A stretch of 64,000 bases of DNA. Origin: Eucommia ulmoides (taxonomy: Eukaryota; Streptophyta; Magnoliopsida; Garryales; Eucommiaceae). Below are positions 33,403 through 44,624 of the stretch, piece after piece. The DNA lies in NCBI GenBank assembly GCA_016647705.1, contig CM028326.1:24939901-25003900 (forward strand). Reading direction: 5' to 3'. The notes under the pieces were generated by a model. That model did no database searches. It saw nothing but the letters and a program-made list of their open reading frames with translations, and was not told the origin of the DNA. The translations under genes were made by a program, and so were the position numbers. The number at the start of each line of letters is the position of its first letter. Within the stretch, counting starts at the first letter, position 1.

Positions 33403-35508
33403 TGTTGAACCTAAAATTTTGATGGACAATTAAACATTGATATTTTATGGAACTAACATTTTTATAGAGTGGTTTCAGATTTGAGTTTCATATATTAAAA
33501 TAAGAAAAATGATTTGATCAAGAAAGAGAGTAGTTGAAAAATTCATAACGGGTGCAAAATGGAGACAATGAAGATTTGAAGAGTATTGAAGACAATTAGG
33601 TGAAAAATATGCATAAGTTTTATACTCTTAATGCAACCACAATTAGGATCATGCATGATAAGTTAAAATAAATAATTCTTGTGTGCGTCTTAATCAAAAG
33701 AGATAAATTTAAGAATATAAATGGTTTTTTATAATGTGTTAAAGCGTAAAAATATTTTGTGTAATGGGCCTAATTGAAAAAGTGGTTTTAACAATTAAAA
33801 TTTTGTATTTTTGGGTCAATTCATTCAACTAATGAAAGGGGTCGATCAACTAACCAAACAATGAGTTTAGAAAGTAAAATAAGAGACCTACTGATCGATT
33901 TGGTCAACCAACAAGTAGGGTAGGTCAACTAACCATTCCAGTGGCCAGAAATTGAAAAAAGAAAAGAAAAGAAAAAGTCTATTGACTTGATTAGTCAACC
34001 GATCAAGCTAGTACAACGATCAAAATTCTGACCGTTGTACCGATGGTCTAAGTCAAAATAGTTGACTGACTCGATTTTTGATCATTTCACCTTATTTTTG
34101 ACGATTTCAAATGAGTATTTCAAGGGAATTTAATGTATTTCTCATGTATATCATATATTATATTATTCCGTTTTATTTAGTCCGCATATTTATTTATTCT
34201 CCTAATTAAATTGATAAAAGTTTTCCAATCCTTAAGGATTTTGAGTTGAAAAAGTTTTAAGGATGAAAACAAGTTTTTTCTAAAAGTATTTTTAAATGAA
34301 ACATACTTATTTTGAAGGTATATGATATATGGGATCTTAAAGTGTCATTTAAAGTTATGATTTTTGAAAACTAGCCGTTATAGATCTAGTTCAAGGTTTA
34401 TTAATATAAACATATGGGATTAAAAGAATGCAATCAAGAACATACGGATTTTGAATTTTCTAAGAGAGATTTTTACGCTGAAAATTATAAGTGAGATGAT
34501 TGAAAGAATTCTTGATTAAAGGCGCTTAAAGTTCTTATCACCAGTTTGTGTTTTGCTGTTAAGTTATCGTAATCATTTTCGATAAATTCCAGTGATATCT
34601 TTCCAAGCTATTTTTTTTTCTTTCTTAGATTATTTTATTAATTGTTTGGATAAATTTTTTGTGAAAAATTGTTTTCAAATCTAATTTCGTGAATATCTTT
34701 TAAAAAAATTATTTAGGAAATCTGATTATTTGATATTTGTGTTTTAAATTGTTCAAATTTGATTTGTGACTCACACAGAATCTATCAATTAGTATTTCAA
34801 GACATTAATAGAGTATAATTGTATTGAGGTGGAAGAAGCTCCTTGTGGGAAGAAACTTGAAAATCTTTTGTTTTTGTGAGTTTGATTGGATTAGACACGT
34901 TTGGGTTGGTATCTAATCAGGGTAGTTAGGCTTTAATATTTAGCATGTGAAAAAGATTGGGATTTAATTTTTAGCCTGAAAAGGATTATGGTTTGATCAT
35001 TAGCCTGCAAAAGGATTAAGTTTGTCTTTAGCCTTTGAAAATATTAGGTTTTAATTATTCTTGTAATAAAATTAGAGTGATTGTAAAGATTCTTGCTAAG
35101 CCTGTGAAAAAGGATAAGTGTAATAACGTGAGAGAGTGATAGGTTCATTTTGAGTCTATGAAAAGAATCAAGGTTGTAAATGTTGATTCTAAACCTGTGA
35201 AAAGAATCAAAATGGTAAGGGTTTGGTTCCTATTTGGTAAAGAAATCAAGGGATAATGGATTGCAAAATCCTTATAGAGCTTTGGGGACTAGACGTAGGT
35301 AAGATTAACTTGTCGAACCAGGATAAATTCTAGTATGTTACGTTGTTTCTTTTCTTTGTGTCTGAGTGTGCACTTAGCTAAATATATTTTTGTTGCATAA
35401 CAATATAATAATCAATTAGGAAATTGATATCTTGAATTTGAATTTATTGCTTAAATTTTTATAACTAACTAATTTATCCCCCCTCTTGGGTAGATATTTA
35501 GGCCAACA
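33403..35508 (+). repeat. 5' LTR of a second SIRE-like Copia element
   Basis: Begins TGTTGAACCTAAAATTTTGA and ends TTAGGCCAACA, the + strand equivalent of the neighbouring LTR termini (TGTTGATCCTAAGATTTTGA). 2106 bp. It contains a divergent GTCAACC/TCGATC motif cluster at 33835-34080 and the GAAAAGGATTA-type blocks near 34980. The next bases, TGGTGCCAGAG, fit a mutated Met-tRNA primer site. Confidence 0.85.
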
Positions 35509-35568
35509 AATGGTGCCAGAGTTGATTTTAGCTCGATTAAATTTAGTATCTTAGCTAAACACGATCAC

Positions 35569-37020
35569 ATGGAGTTCACTGAGGAACATGTTGTATGTGA
35601 ATCTTCTATTTGTCTTGATGTTGTAAGTGAATCTCCTGCTTGTTTTAATGTTCAAGGATCTATTAGTGAGAATGATAAAAATATTGATAACGAGGCTACT
35701 GATAAGGCTATTGAGATATTAATTTCTCTTACATATGTTTTCGGCAAAGAGAATTTGAAAGTTGGGCAAAAAATTGTCCTGAAAATGAAAAGTTTAGTAC
35801 CAATAAATCTCTTAAAAAGAATAACTTAGACAAATATTTTGAAACTGCATAATTTTTAAATACTTTATCTGAAATTAATAAGTTGGTTGAAAAAATTGAC
35901 TCTCTTAAAGAAGAAAATGCAATTTTGAAAATTAAGGTTTTGTATTTTCAGCATATTGATTTTAAAAATTTTGAAACTTTAAACGAAACTTTAAATATTG
36001 ACGATGCTCGCCTCCTCCCAAACTTGACTTGCATGTTTCTCGACAAAAATCTTTTTCTTACTAGGGAGTTCCTTTCTCTTCCCTTTTCGATAATTCAAGA
36101 TGTGAACTTGATAAAGTTCATTTAAAAATCCATTCTGTTGAAAATAATCTTGAATTTATTCATGAAAAGAATTTTGGTCTTCAGATAAATGTTAGTTCGT
36201 TGGAACGATCACTTGAAAAGACTCAAAATGAGTTTAATGAGGCAGTGGATAAATTTAAGGATATTGAGAAAATTAAAATAATTGAAAAACTAATAATCAC
36301 CGAAGCAATTCCTCAATATCATTAACAATATTGTGCTCGTATACAAAAAATTGATATTTTTAAGAAATTTGCTAAAAATATAAGATGTTATTAATGTGGG
36401 AGGTTTGGCCATATTGAGAAATAGTGTTACTAATTGCATAGTTACCAGTTGGATCCAGAAAAAAATGGATCCCAAGGAAAGAAAACTTTCATGTAGGTAT
36501 GAATAGTAGATTTGTTCAATCTAGAACAACAAATGGACATTATATGCCAAGGAAGAATTCCAGTTTTACTGAACCAAGAAGAATGAATCAAAATGATATG
36601 CAAAGATTCAACGGGAATTTCAGAAAGTAGCAAGTTCTATATAAGAGATCAATCAATTATTATTCTCAAAGAATAACACATAATCAATATTAGAAAACGA
36701 TGACGTATAAAGTTGTGGTTGATCATAACAAGATAAAACAACCCAGAGTATCATATAAAGGTAAGGAGATCGCTATTGAAACTATTCAGAAGAAAATCGC
36801 TTCATATAAGGAAGATATTATAATGGTTAATCAGTCAAAAGAAAAATTAGCTAATTCAAGGGAAGACACATTTGGAATTGAAAATCAATCAAAGGTACCC
36901 ACACTAACTGCTCCCAATGATGAACTAGGTATGTCAAATTTTTTGAAATTTAAATATGTTAATTTTGTTAGGGAGACCGATACTTCACACTTTTCTTATT
37001 TATCTATTTGTTTTATGTGT
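35569..37020 (+). pseudogene. Partial Copia gag (C-terminal half)
   Basis: An ATG at 35569 opens a short frame (MEFTEEHVVCESSICLD), then after stops comes a coiled-coil-like stretch (NKLVEKIDSLKEENAILKIK) typical of the second half of SIRE gag. Near 36390 a knuckle reads C-Y-stop-C-G-R-F-G-H-I-E-K-stop-C, followed by GSRKKWIPRK, like the WVPK end after the SIRE knuckle. The usual N-terminal FWK domain is absent, so gag is internally deleted just after the primer site. No pol follows; similarity fades after about 37020. Confidence 0.65.
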
Positions 37021-37026
37021 GTGTGA

Positions 37027-37396
37027 AAATTAATATTTTAAAATATTTTATTAATTAAATATTTAATTGGTATAAAAAAATTGAATTAATTATTTATGTA
37101 GATAAAATATGAGAAATAAATGAGGATTAAGTAGACAAAAAGACAAAAAAATCTGGTCCAGTCGGTCAACTGACCAAGACTATTGGTCAACCAACAGTAG
37201 CAGACAAAACAGTCTTTTCAGGATTCTGGACTGGTTGGTTAACCGACCATTATGAGATTTAACCATTGAGCCCCATTTTATTATTTGATTCCAAAATCTC
37301 TTCACCTCTCTCTAAATTCCACTCTAGATATAAAGAGTTCACATCCAAGAACTCTTAGGGCTCTTCTCATTTTGGTTGGATTAAAGAATTTCGTGC
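37027..37396. other. Possible further Copia LTR piece
   Basis: Contains GTCGGTCAACTGACC, TTGGTCAACCAAC and GGTTGGTTAACCGACC at about 35-60-bp spacing, the same class of dyad motif found in SIRE LTRs, and a TCTAGATATAAAGAG TATA-like box near 37322. No LTR end was identified. Confidence 0.4.
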
Positions 37397-39412
37397 AATG
37401 ATTTTGCCATTTCGATAAGTGTCTTTGCCCTCTCGAGATAGGTAGTAATACTTGGATCTTTAGCCACGTATTCACCGTTTACTTGGTTTACAACAAGTTG
37501 GGAATCACAGGACACTTGTAGACTTTTGACGTTGAATTCTCTTACCCACCTGAGGTCGGTAAGAAGGCCTTCGTATTTTGCTTCGTTGTTGGTGGCTCGG
37601 AACTACCAAGACCATTCCAGCCCCACATCCTCCCACATTAGAGGAACCATCCGTAAAAAGCTGCCATTGGTCTGGACTGAGATCATCACTTGTTCCAAGA
37701 TAGGATGGTGCTCTTTTCGGGACCAGCACATCTGCCGGGTCGGGATGAGCCTCTAGCCGGGCAGGATCATAGTTATCCGAGATGGGTTCTTCTAGGAAAG
37801 ATATCTCAGCAATAAAGTCGGGCAGGACTTGCCCCTTGATGGCTGTCCTAGGACAGTAATCAATGTGGAATTGGCAAAGCTTAAGGCTGTAATTCATAAG
37901 CCGACCAGAAATATCAGGTCAGTAGAGAACTTGCTGCAAGGGTTGATCAGTAAAAACGACAATTATATGAGCCTAGAAATATTACCTCGATTTTCTTGAT
38001 GCGATAAGAAGAGCGTAAACCAACTTCTCGAATCATTGATATCTCGTCTCCGCGTTAGTTAATACGCGACTTACGTAGTATACGGGCATTTGAATCCTGC
38101 CTTCTTCTCAGATCAGGGCTGCACTGACTACAGTACTCGATACAACAATGTACATGAACAATTCTTCTCCGTCCTTAGGGGTACTTAGCGGCGACGCCGA
38201 GAAGAGGTACGTTTTAAGCTCTTGGAAGGTGGCCTCACACTCCGCTGTCCACTCAAATTCCTTATTGCCTTCTCAAAACTTTAAAGAATGGAAGGTATTT
38301 TTCTGAAGATCCAGAAATGAAACAGTTCAGGGCGGCCAGCCGCCTCATAAGCATTTAAACTTCCTTTTTCATTTATGGAGAGGCCATTCCGAGAATGGCA
38401 CTGATTTGATCTGGATAGGCATCAATGCCCCTCTGGGACACCATGTGGCCTAAAACCTTTCCTACCGAAACCTCGAAGATACACTTAGTAGGGTTTAGCT
38501 TCATGCGATGAATTTAGAGCTTATTGAAACAAATTTGGAGATGGCCGATGTGATCACGTGCTTTGGCGCTCTTTACAATCATATCATCAATGTAAACCTC
38601 CATCTTCGAGTCAATCTCTTCATTGAACATCTTGTTAATGAGCCTTTGGTAGGTATCCCCAGCGTTGCGAAGAACGAAGGTCATAACCTTATAACACTAG
38701 GTGCCTCTGTCCGTGATGAACGAGGTCTTTCCTTTGTCGTGAGGAAACATAGATATTTGATTATATCTGGCGTAAGCATCTAGGAAACTTAAGAGTTCGT
38801 GTCCTTCCGTAGCGTCTATAACTAAGTATATTCTCGATAAATAGAAGAAATGTTTGGGGCACGCCTTATTGAGATATTTGAAGTCCACACATAGATGCCA
38901 TTTATTCCTGGCCCTGGGTACGAGGACGACATTAGAGAGCTAATTGGGAAATTCCACTTCTTCTACCACGACAGATTTCACTAACTTATCCATTTCTTGT
39001 TCAATGAGCTTTTGACACTCTGGGTAGAATTTTCTTCTTTTTTGCCTCACAGGAGGATGGTGAAGATTAGCATGGAGACGCTAGGATCAATCCCGGGAAG
39101 CTCATTGTGGGACCAAGCAAACAAATCATAATTTCTCTTGAGGAGATCGATTAATTTTTCTTGCTGGGCCATGTCGACTTTGGCACCAATTCGGACAGTT
39201 ATCTCCTCAATGGTAAGGTGGATAGATACTTCCAACAGGTCTTCATGAGGTATTGGACGGGGTTCCTGATCTCAGGGAGCGTTGATAGGCACGATTTTGG
39301 GATTAGACAGGGTCATGAGCTCAATCTCACCGTTCCTGGTCCCGGCTAGTAATTGCTATTTCTTCTTCTCGAGTGCCCTTCTGGCACAAAACCTAGCAGC
39401 TTCTTGGTCTCC
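37397..39412 (-). pseudogene. Gypsy (Tat lineage) RT and RNase H fragment
   Basis: On the reverse strand in order: LLKRNYDLFAWSHNELPGID (start of RT region, about 39150), DFKYLNKACPKHFFYLSRI, then ATEGHELLSFLDAYARYNQI and KGKTSFITDRGT (RT, 38885-38700), the NAETRYQ and YFQAHIIVVFTDQPL region (about 38000), CQFHIDYCPRTAIKGQVLPD, then RNase H WQLFTDGSSNVGGCGAG and, after a frame break, FRATNNEAKYEGLLTDLRW and SCDSQLVVNQVNGEYVA. The FTDGSSN..GCGAG type of RNase H is that of Tat/Ogre elements. Many stops. It is cut at 39412 by a chromovirus-type LTR, and no integrase is present. Confidence 0.88.
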
Positions 39413-39414
39413 CC

Positions 39415-40486
39415 TGTAAGACCCTAATTTCTGCACATGCATCATCCTTAGTTGCATTCTAGAACATTTAGAAAATAACGAGATAGATTGTGTCATTTCT
39501 TATTTATTTTAAAAATTTTAGGGTTAACTAGCAATTTTGAAAACTATTAATTTTAATTTGGGTTTAAATAATAATTTAAAGATAATTTACGGGGAGCTTT
39601 ATGTAATTAAAGAAAACTAAAATAATAATAATAATAAATAAATAGGTAAATGATGTGAGTGTGCCACCATCTTTGCACTTATATATATACATCCATACAC
39701 ACCCATCTTATGGCCATCTAAAAAGAAGAAAAAAAAAACATAAACCGAGAGAGTGGGTTGACGGTGTGCAGTCAGTGTTGTGGGTGTGCTCAGTCGACGG
39801 TGTGCAGTCGGTAGAGTGGGGTGTGTCGTCCGGTCCGGCAGTGTGTGTGCATATGTGTGTGTGTGTGATCGTTGCAGTCGTCGTCGGGGGTGTGGGAGTT
39901 ATCCGGTGGTGTATGTGTGTCGTTGACGGTGATCGTGTGCTCTGTGTGTGTCTGTCGTTTAGCCGTTGCCATCTGTGCATGTGTTTGTCATGTGTGTGTG
40001 TGTGTATTTGATACGACTGTGGGTGTGTGCTCCGATCGTTGACGATGTGTGTGTGTGTTGCTGATCAGTCGATGGTGATCATGCGTGAGTGTGTGGCATC
40101 GCCGTTCGCTCCTGTGGTATTACGTTCGTCTGACGAATTGCATGTGTGTATGGAGTCGTCGGTGGAGTGGGTGTCGCCGGCCGTTGAGTGTGTAGGCTTT
40201 GTTGACAGTGTGTGTATTTCGTCTGTGGGTGTGTGTTCGTCACTGGCAGTGTGTGTGTGTGTTCGTCACCGGCAGTGTGTGTGTGTGTGTTGTTGACGAA
40301 AACCAGCAGGCCGGCGTGTGTGTGTTCAGGAGAGTGGGTTTGTGTGTGTGCTGTCACTGTTGTGTGTGTATGTGATCGGTGTAGGTTGGTCGGTGGTGAG
40401 TGAGAATTAGAGAGAGAGAGAGCGTCGCCAGCGGTAGGTGAAGAGAGAATGCATTTGCTGTGGCGGTGAGATCCAACGAGCAGAAC

Positions 40487-40517
<31 letters not shown>

Positions 40518-40620
40518 TAAAAAGAAGGAAAAGGGAAAAGGGAAAAAAAAAATCAAAAAATAAAAAAAATAAAAAAAACAAAAAATCAACTTTTCGGCCA
40601 AGCGGGTGATTTGGAGTAGG
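39415..40620 (+). repeat. Chromovirus-type Gypsy LTR piece
   Basis: Begins TGTAAGACCCTAATTTCTGC, the classic start of Tekay/Del-type LTRs, directly after the Tat pol fragment. The left flank is TCCCC. No matching right end with the same flank was found, so the LTR seems truncated or rearranged near 40.6 kb. It has a TATATATACATCC TATA-like box near 39683, followed by the TG-rich tract. Confidence 0.6.
39755..40400. repeat. TG-rich imperfect minisatellite
   Basis: Dozens of TGTGTG runs are interspersed with GTCGACGGTGTGCAGTC and TTCGTCACCGGCAGTG phrases; the latter repeats at about 30 bp near 40228-40290. It produces Thr/His-rich frames on one strand and Cys/Val-rich frames on the other, with no protein features. 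Alternating purine-pyrimidine DNA of this length can adopt Z-form. Confidence 0.85.
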
Positions 40621-41022
40621 TAACGATTTCGTTAAATTAATTTATTAATATTAAATTTTTTGTAATTGTGACGATAATTTTTACAACCGTTAATTATAAT
40701 AATTTTGTACAGGGAAATGGGCTAAATAATAAGTTTGCATAATTAAATTTGTGGAATGGAAAATTGAACAAATTTGACAATACCGAGCACGTCTTTTTTT
40801 GGGATGGGAATAGGTGGAAATAATTTTTTTTTTTTTCTTACTTCTTAAGAAAAAATAGAAATGATTCTTGATCTGTGGATGAAAATTTTTAGAATGAGAA
40901 TGATTACCAAGCGGGCCTAAATTTGTATGCCCGTAACAAGGAGAGTACATTATTACATTCGAAAAACTAGCAAATAGTCTTAAAAATAGGCAGCAAAAGC
41001 TTTAGTAATTTTACATTAATCA
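40621..41022. other. AT-rich 3' flank of BAHD gene with MITE-like end
   Basis: GAATGAGAATGATTACCAAG followed by CGGGCC (40899-40918) resembles the end of a common plant hAT-type MITE; the other end is not clear. The remainder is the 3' side of the acyltransferase gene. On its strand, AATGTAAAAT near 41010 may belong to the polyadenylation region. Confidence 0.35.
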
Positions 41023-42384
41023 TCATTCCAAAGCCTTAAGCCCCTCGTTGAAAATGGCAGTAAAAGCTTTCATCTGTTCCTCAGAGAAACACAAACCCAC
41101 CTCCATATCACCTCTCGATTCTCTGCCCACGTTAAGCGACAAAGATCCAGTAAAGTCAATCGAAACGAATTCAAACTTGTTGGGCTTCCCCCACCCAAAG
41201 TCCAAGTCGTAGTAGTTGAATTTCGGTGACCCGGAAATCCCAATCAGTCGATCATATTTGACCGGCGCATAATCGTCGAACCATGTTTTGGCACCTTTGA
41301 ACATTCCCTCTCCGTTGTCCAGCCTCTGGGAAAGGCCCTCTCCGATTGCTTCTGCCGCCGTCAGAAACCCATCTTTGCCCACTATCAGTCTTGTCTTAGC
41401 GGACGCGATGCTACCCCATAAGCAATTTCCGAAGTAAGTCGCCGGCAACGGCGGGTGGAGACGGGTCCGACATTCGATCGCACATCCGAAGAACTCCGTC
41501 TCATCCTCACCCACTTCTACTCCTCCACCTATAACCCGAGATTTAATCACACATGACCACACATAAGCACACTCGACCGTAAAACTCGATACCCGCGGTG
41601 TTTTGGGTCGTCGAGTAAATACCAAACTCTTCAGTTTTTGGATATCCGCCCGCGTCAGGACAAACGTAGTCCGAACTTTGTCGGAATCATAAGGCAGCCG
41701 GAAAGATTGCGCGAGGGCGCTTTTTCCTAGATGGGATTGAAAAATTTCCAACAATCCGTCGGGATCTCTGACCACACTTCGATCATAAAACGGGAGAAAT
41801 TCATTTGGTAATTCACCAAGCTTAGTGATGGAAGCCCATGACTTCATGAAATTGAACATGGAGTTAGCGTCTCCGGCGCCGTGGTGATTGGTGAAGCCTA
41901 AACAGATGCCGGCGTTCGGAAATAACGTCACCTGCAGCGCCATAACCGGAGTTGCTACCGACTCAGACGACTCAGTAGCTGCCGGCAACTGAGGAACCAG
42001 AGGGTAAAAATCTTCAGCTTTACGCGGATGATTCCCGGTCAGAATTTTGAAATCGGCGTTTGACTCGGCGAAGATAAACGAAACAGAGTCGCCCTCCACG
42101 TAATGAATCTCCGGCGTGTCGGATTTCGAAAGGGAGATCAAGTTACCGGCGAGTGGGGCGAAGTGTTGGAGAGTGAGAGAGAGGGAGTGTTTAAGCTCCG
42201 GAATAAGTGTCTCTAGAAAATGGGTTTTGGAGTGGGGGTACTCGTAGAAGATGAGGCGGTGGATGGGGTGAAAGCTCCGCCAAAGAACGTCGAAGAAAGT
42301 GAAACGGAGAGATGTTTTGGCGGCGGAGGACGGTGGCGCAACACGGCAGTGCTCGAGCACATTGACCAAGTGGGATGGTGCCAT
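41023..42384 (-). CDS. BAHD acyltransferase (phenolic/anthocyanin glucoside malonyltransferase-like)
   Basis: Single-exon gene of 453 residues, the normal BAHD length. The frame stays open another 70 codons upstream, but that stretch lacks BAHD character; MAPSHLVNVLEHCRVAPP is the usual clade start, so the start is placed at 42384. N-terminal half: SLRFTFFDVLW (25-35), the LQHFAPLAGNL block (72-82), catalytic HXXXD as H168-G-A-G-D172 within NHHGAGDANS. C-terminal half: YFGNC (317-321), typical of BAHD clade I flavonoid acyltransferases, and the structural DFGWG (395-399) followed by KPNKFEFVSID. No stop, frameshift or lost catalytic residue is seen. The family transfers acyl groups from acyl-CoA to hydroxyls in the cytosol; this clade commonly malonylates or hydroxycinnamoylates sugar residues of flavonoids and phenolic glucosides. 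Donor and acceptor cannot be told from sequence alone. GC content is clearly higher than in the surrounding repeats. Confidence 0.95.
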   Translation of the reverse strand: MAPSHLVNVLEHCRVAPPSSAAKTSLRFTFFDVLWRSFHPIHRLIFYEYPHSKTHFLETLIPELKHSLSLTLQHFAPLAGNLISLSKSDTPEIHYVEGDSVSFIFAESNADFKILTGNHPRKAEDFYPLVPQLPAATESSESVATPVMALQVTLFPNAGICLGFTNHHGAGDANSMFNFMKSWASITKLGELPNEFLPFYDRSVVRDPDGLLEIFQSHLGKSALAQSFRLPYDSDKVRTTFVLTRADIQKLKSLVFTRRPKTPRVSSFTVECAYVWSCVIKSRVIGGGVEVGEDETEFFGCAIECRTRLHPPLPATYFGNCLWGSIASAKTRLIVGKDGFLTAAEAIGEGLSQRLDNGEGMFKGAKTWFDDYAPVKYDRLIGISGSPKFNYYDLDFGWGKPNKFEFVSIDFTGSLSLNVGRESRGDMEVGLCFSEEQMKAFTAIFNEGLKALE

Positions 42385-42471
42385 GTTGAGCAGAAGCTGC
42401 AGATTGCAGAGTTTCTGTAAATTTGATGGGAAGATATATCGGATTCTGGTAATGAAAAATCGTCTTATAAG

Positions 42472-42498
42472 ACAGACCAATGCGCGAGTGTGGTGTGT
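42472..42498 (-). promoter_or_regulatory. Candidate TATA box and CCAAT-type site of BAHD gene
   Basis: On the gene strand ATTGGTCTGTCTTATAAGAC lies about 90-110 bp upstream of the chosen ATG. TTATAAG could be the TATA element, and ATTGG just upstream is an inverted CCAAT box. The spacing would leave a 5' leader of roughly 60 nt. No further support. Confidence 0.35.
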
Positions 42499-42499
42499 G

Positions 42500-43519
42500 T
42501 TAAAAAAAAATAAAAAATAAAAAATAATGCGTGAGTGATTAAGCAGCTTTTTGCAGATAATATTTATGTAAGAAATCATCATTGGGATATTCACAACTGT
42601 TTGTTTGATGAGACATATTTTTAGATATTTTGAGACTATTAGATTATCTTATTTATGCATAATTAAAAAAATTAGGATTTTACCAAATGCCACCTTAGCC
42701 GAAGCCATCTCTCAGCCTTCACTCTTGTTTTTGTCTCACACTCACCCTCTTGCCATCGCTCTTTCGACAACCACCATTGTGGTCGCGTTGAACTCAAAAG
42801 CTTTAGGTATCCTCTCCATTCTCTCAAATCTCATCATCAGCCAGGCCATAAATCACCAGCCACCTTGCCCTTCTTCTTCTTACGATGCAGATTTGTTTTG
42901 CAATAGTATGGTGCTTTCTCTTGCTCTATCTGTCTCTCTTAATTTAATTTGCTGAGAGCTCTACCTCGAGTCATTTCTTTATCTCTGTCGATTTCTGGCC
43001 AGATTTGGCCAAATTTAATGTTCTATTTGGTCGGATCTGGGTTTGAATTGGTCCGACCAAATAGAATATCCATATGATATTACATTGAACACCTGTGGAT
43101 GTTACAATCAACATCTGTAAATGTTGAATATAATATCAATTGTTCTCTTATTTTACGTCACGTTTGGTATTTTTTTTTGGAACATATAGAAAGTGATAAA
43201 AAGTTATAAAGTTTTGGGGTAAAAACTATAATTTATGGTGGCGGTGGCGCAGTACCAGCGACCGGCGGTGGCGGCTGCTGGCGGCGGCGGCGCACTAGTT
43301 TGACAACCTTCCTTATCGATGTGAAGCTCATAGAAGAGCATTTCGGTAAACTCATTCCTTACTATTTTTGAAAATGGGACTAATTGGTGCAAGAATGGTT
43401 GACGATGAGAGTAAATGGTATAAGAAAAAAGTGTTGATGGGACTAATCGGTGCAAAGAAAAGCCGATGGGAGTAGGTGAAAAATATTTTTTTTTTTTTGG
43501 GGATTAATCGGTAATTTTC

Positions 43520-43565
<46 letters not shown>

Positions 43566-43573
43566 GTGCATTT
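42500..43573. other. Upstream flank of BAHD gene; hairpin, GGC and TA repeats
   Basis: No gene is supported. A 115-codon open stretch (42605-42955, +) has low-complexity Ser/Leu composition and no motif. A perfect 15-bp inverted repeat lies at 43021-43066, a GGC/GGT-rich patch at about 43235-43292, and a TA microsatellite at 43522-43560. Confidence 0.5.
43021..43066. repeat. Perfect 15-bp inverted repeat, 16-nt loop
   Basis: Arms TTCTATTTGGTCGGA (43021-43035) and TCCGACCAAATAGAA (43052-43066). It lies about 0.65 kb upstream of the acyltransferase start. Confidence 0.9.
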
Positions 43574-44215
43574 TATAACACTTAGAAAATATTTGGACCT
43601 AGTATGTTATTTTAAATTTAATTTCAAAATTTTAGAGATCATTATGATATTTAAAAGTTTGATAATAAGAAATTTGTGTGGTTAATAGGTTAATTTAATT
43701 TAACTTTTAAAAATTTGAGGGTACAATTGCTATTTTAAAAATGTTAATTTTTACCTTTGGACTTAAATTAATTTTTTAAAGATTATTGGAAGGGTTAATG
43801 TAATTTATCATAAGAGACAAAACCTTGATAAGAAAGAAATAGGGATTAATGTGGTAATTTTAAAATTGATCTTTAAGAGTTGTGGGTTTAAATAAAATAT
43901 TATTGATCTTTATGGGGTAATAAGTGTATTTAATAAAAAAATAAGATAAACTCGTTTGAGGCGGTGGAGTAAGCGGAGTATTTAATGTATATGTTTTATC
44001 TCTCTCTCCCTCTCTCTCTCTCTCTATCTATATACACCTATACACCGACACACCACACATTTGTTCTATTGTCCTCCATTTTATTCAAAAACCCGCTTGA
44101 TGACTCATGTCCTTCTCCGGCAGGTGAGTTCTTTATTTTTGATATTTCTTCTCTTCATTATATATATATAATCGTCTATATTGCTATGTGGTATAATTTA
44201 ATCATTCTAAATACA
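43574..44215 (+). repeat. Chromovirus-type LTR, part 1 of 3
   Basis: Starts TATAACACTTAGAAAATATT, similar to the TGTAACACC.CGAAAATATT start of Tekay-like LTRs with the G mutated. AT-rich, with a CT-repeat (44000-44027) followed by TATCTATATACACC, probably the promoter. Broken at about 44215 by the RTE LINE; it continues at about 47900. Confidence 0.55.
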
Positions 44216-44624
44216 TATTTTAGGAAGAGAGATAAGCACTTTATCACATTTAAAAGTGAACAGATGAATAATTATATAGATTTTGTCTTTACTAGAACGA
44301 GTGATCGTTTAATATGTAAGGACTGTAAAGTCATACCTGGAGAGAGTATTGCTACCCAACATAAATTGATGGTAACATATTTGAAGTTTTGGGGGTGGAA
44401 ATAAGAGTCTAAGATAAGTAGGCATTCAATGATACATAAGAAAGATCTAAAAGGTGAAAAGATAAAATTATTTTAGGGTAAAATTAACAATCCTGAGTTA
44501 TAGAAGAGGCATGAGGATGTGAACAAAATGTAGAGAGATATGACTAGTTGTATTAGAGAGATAAGAAGAAAAGTTTTTGGAATTTGTAGAGGAAGAAGAC
44601 CACGATATAAAGAAAGTTGGTGGT
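44216..44624 (+). pseudogene. RTE-clade LINE fragment, endonuclease end and linker
   Basis: Translation reads FRKRDKHFITFKSEQMNNYI, DFVFTRTSDRLICKDCKVIP and GESIATQHKLMV, then after stops a DVNKM and RRPRYKESWW segment. In plant RTE elements the same order is FITF.SG....IDF.L.R..DR..CKDCKVIPGE....QH, then the KETWWW linker. It is cut exactly at KESWW by a Gypsy LTR at 44625. The element's 3' end lies at 47355-47900; the reverse transcriptase between is missing. Confidence 0.85.

Noticed and set aside
39655..40357. Several overlapping frames rich in Thr-His or Cys-Val
   Set aside because: Translations of the TG-rich minisatellite, present in many frames at once.
42605..42955. 116-codon open frame upstream of the BAHD gene
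   Set aside because: Low-complexity Leu/Ser composition, no motif, AT-rich start; no evidence of coding.
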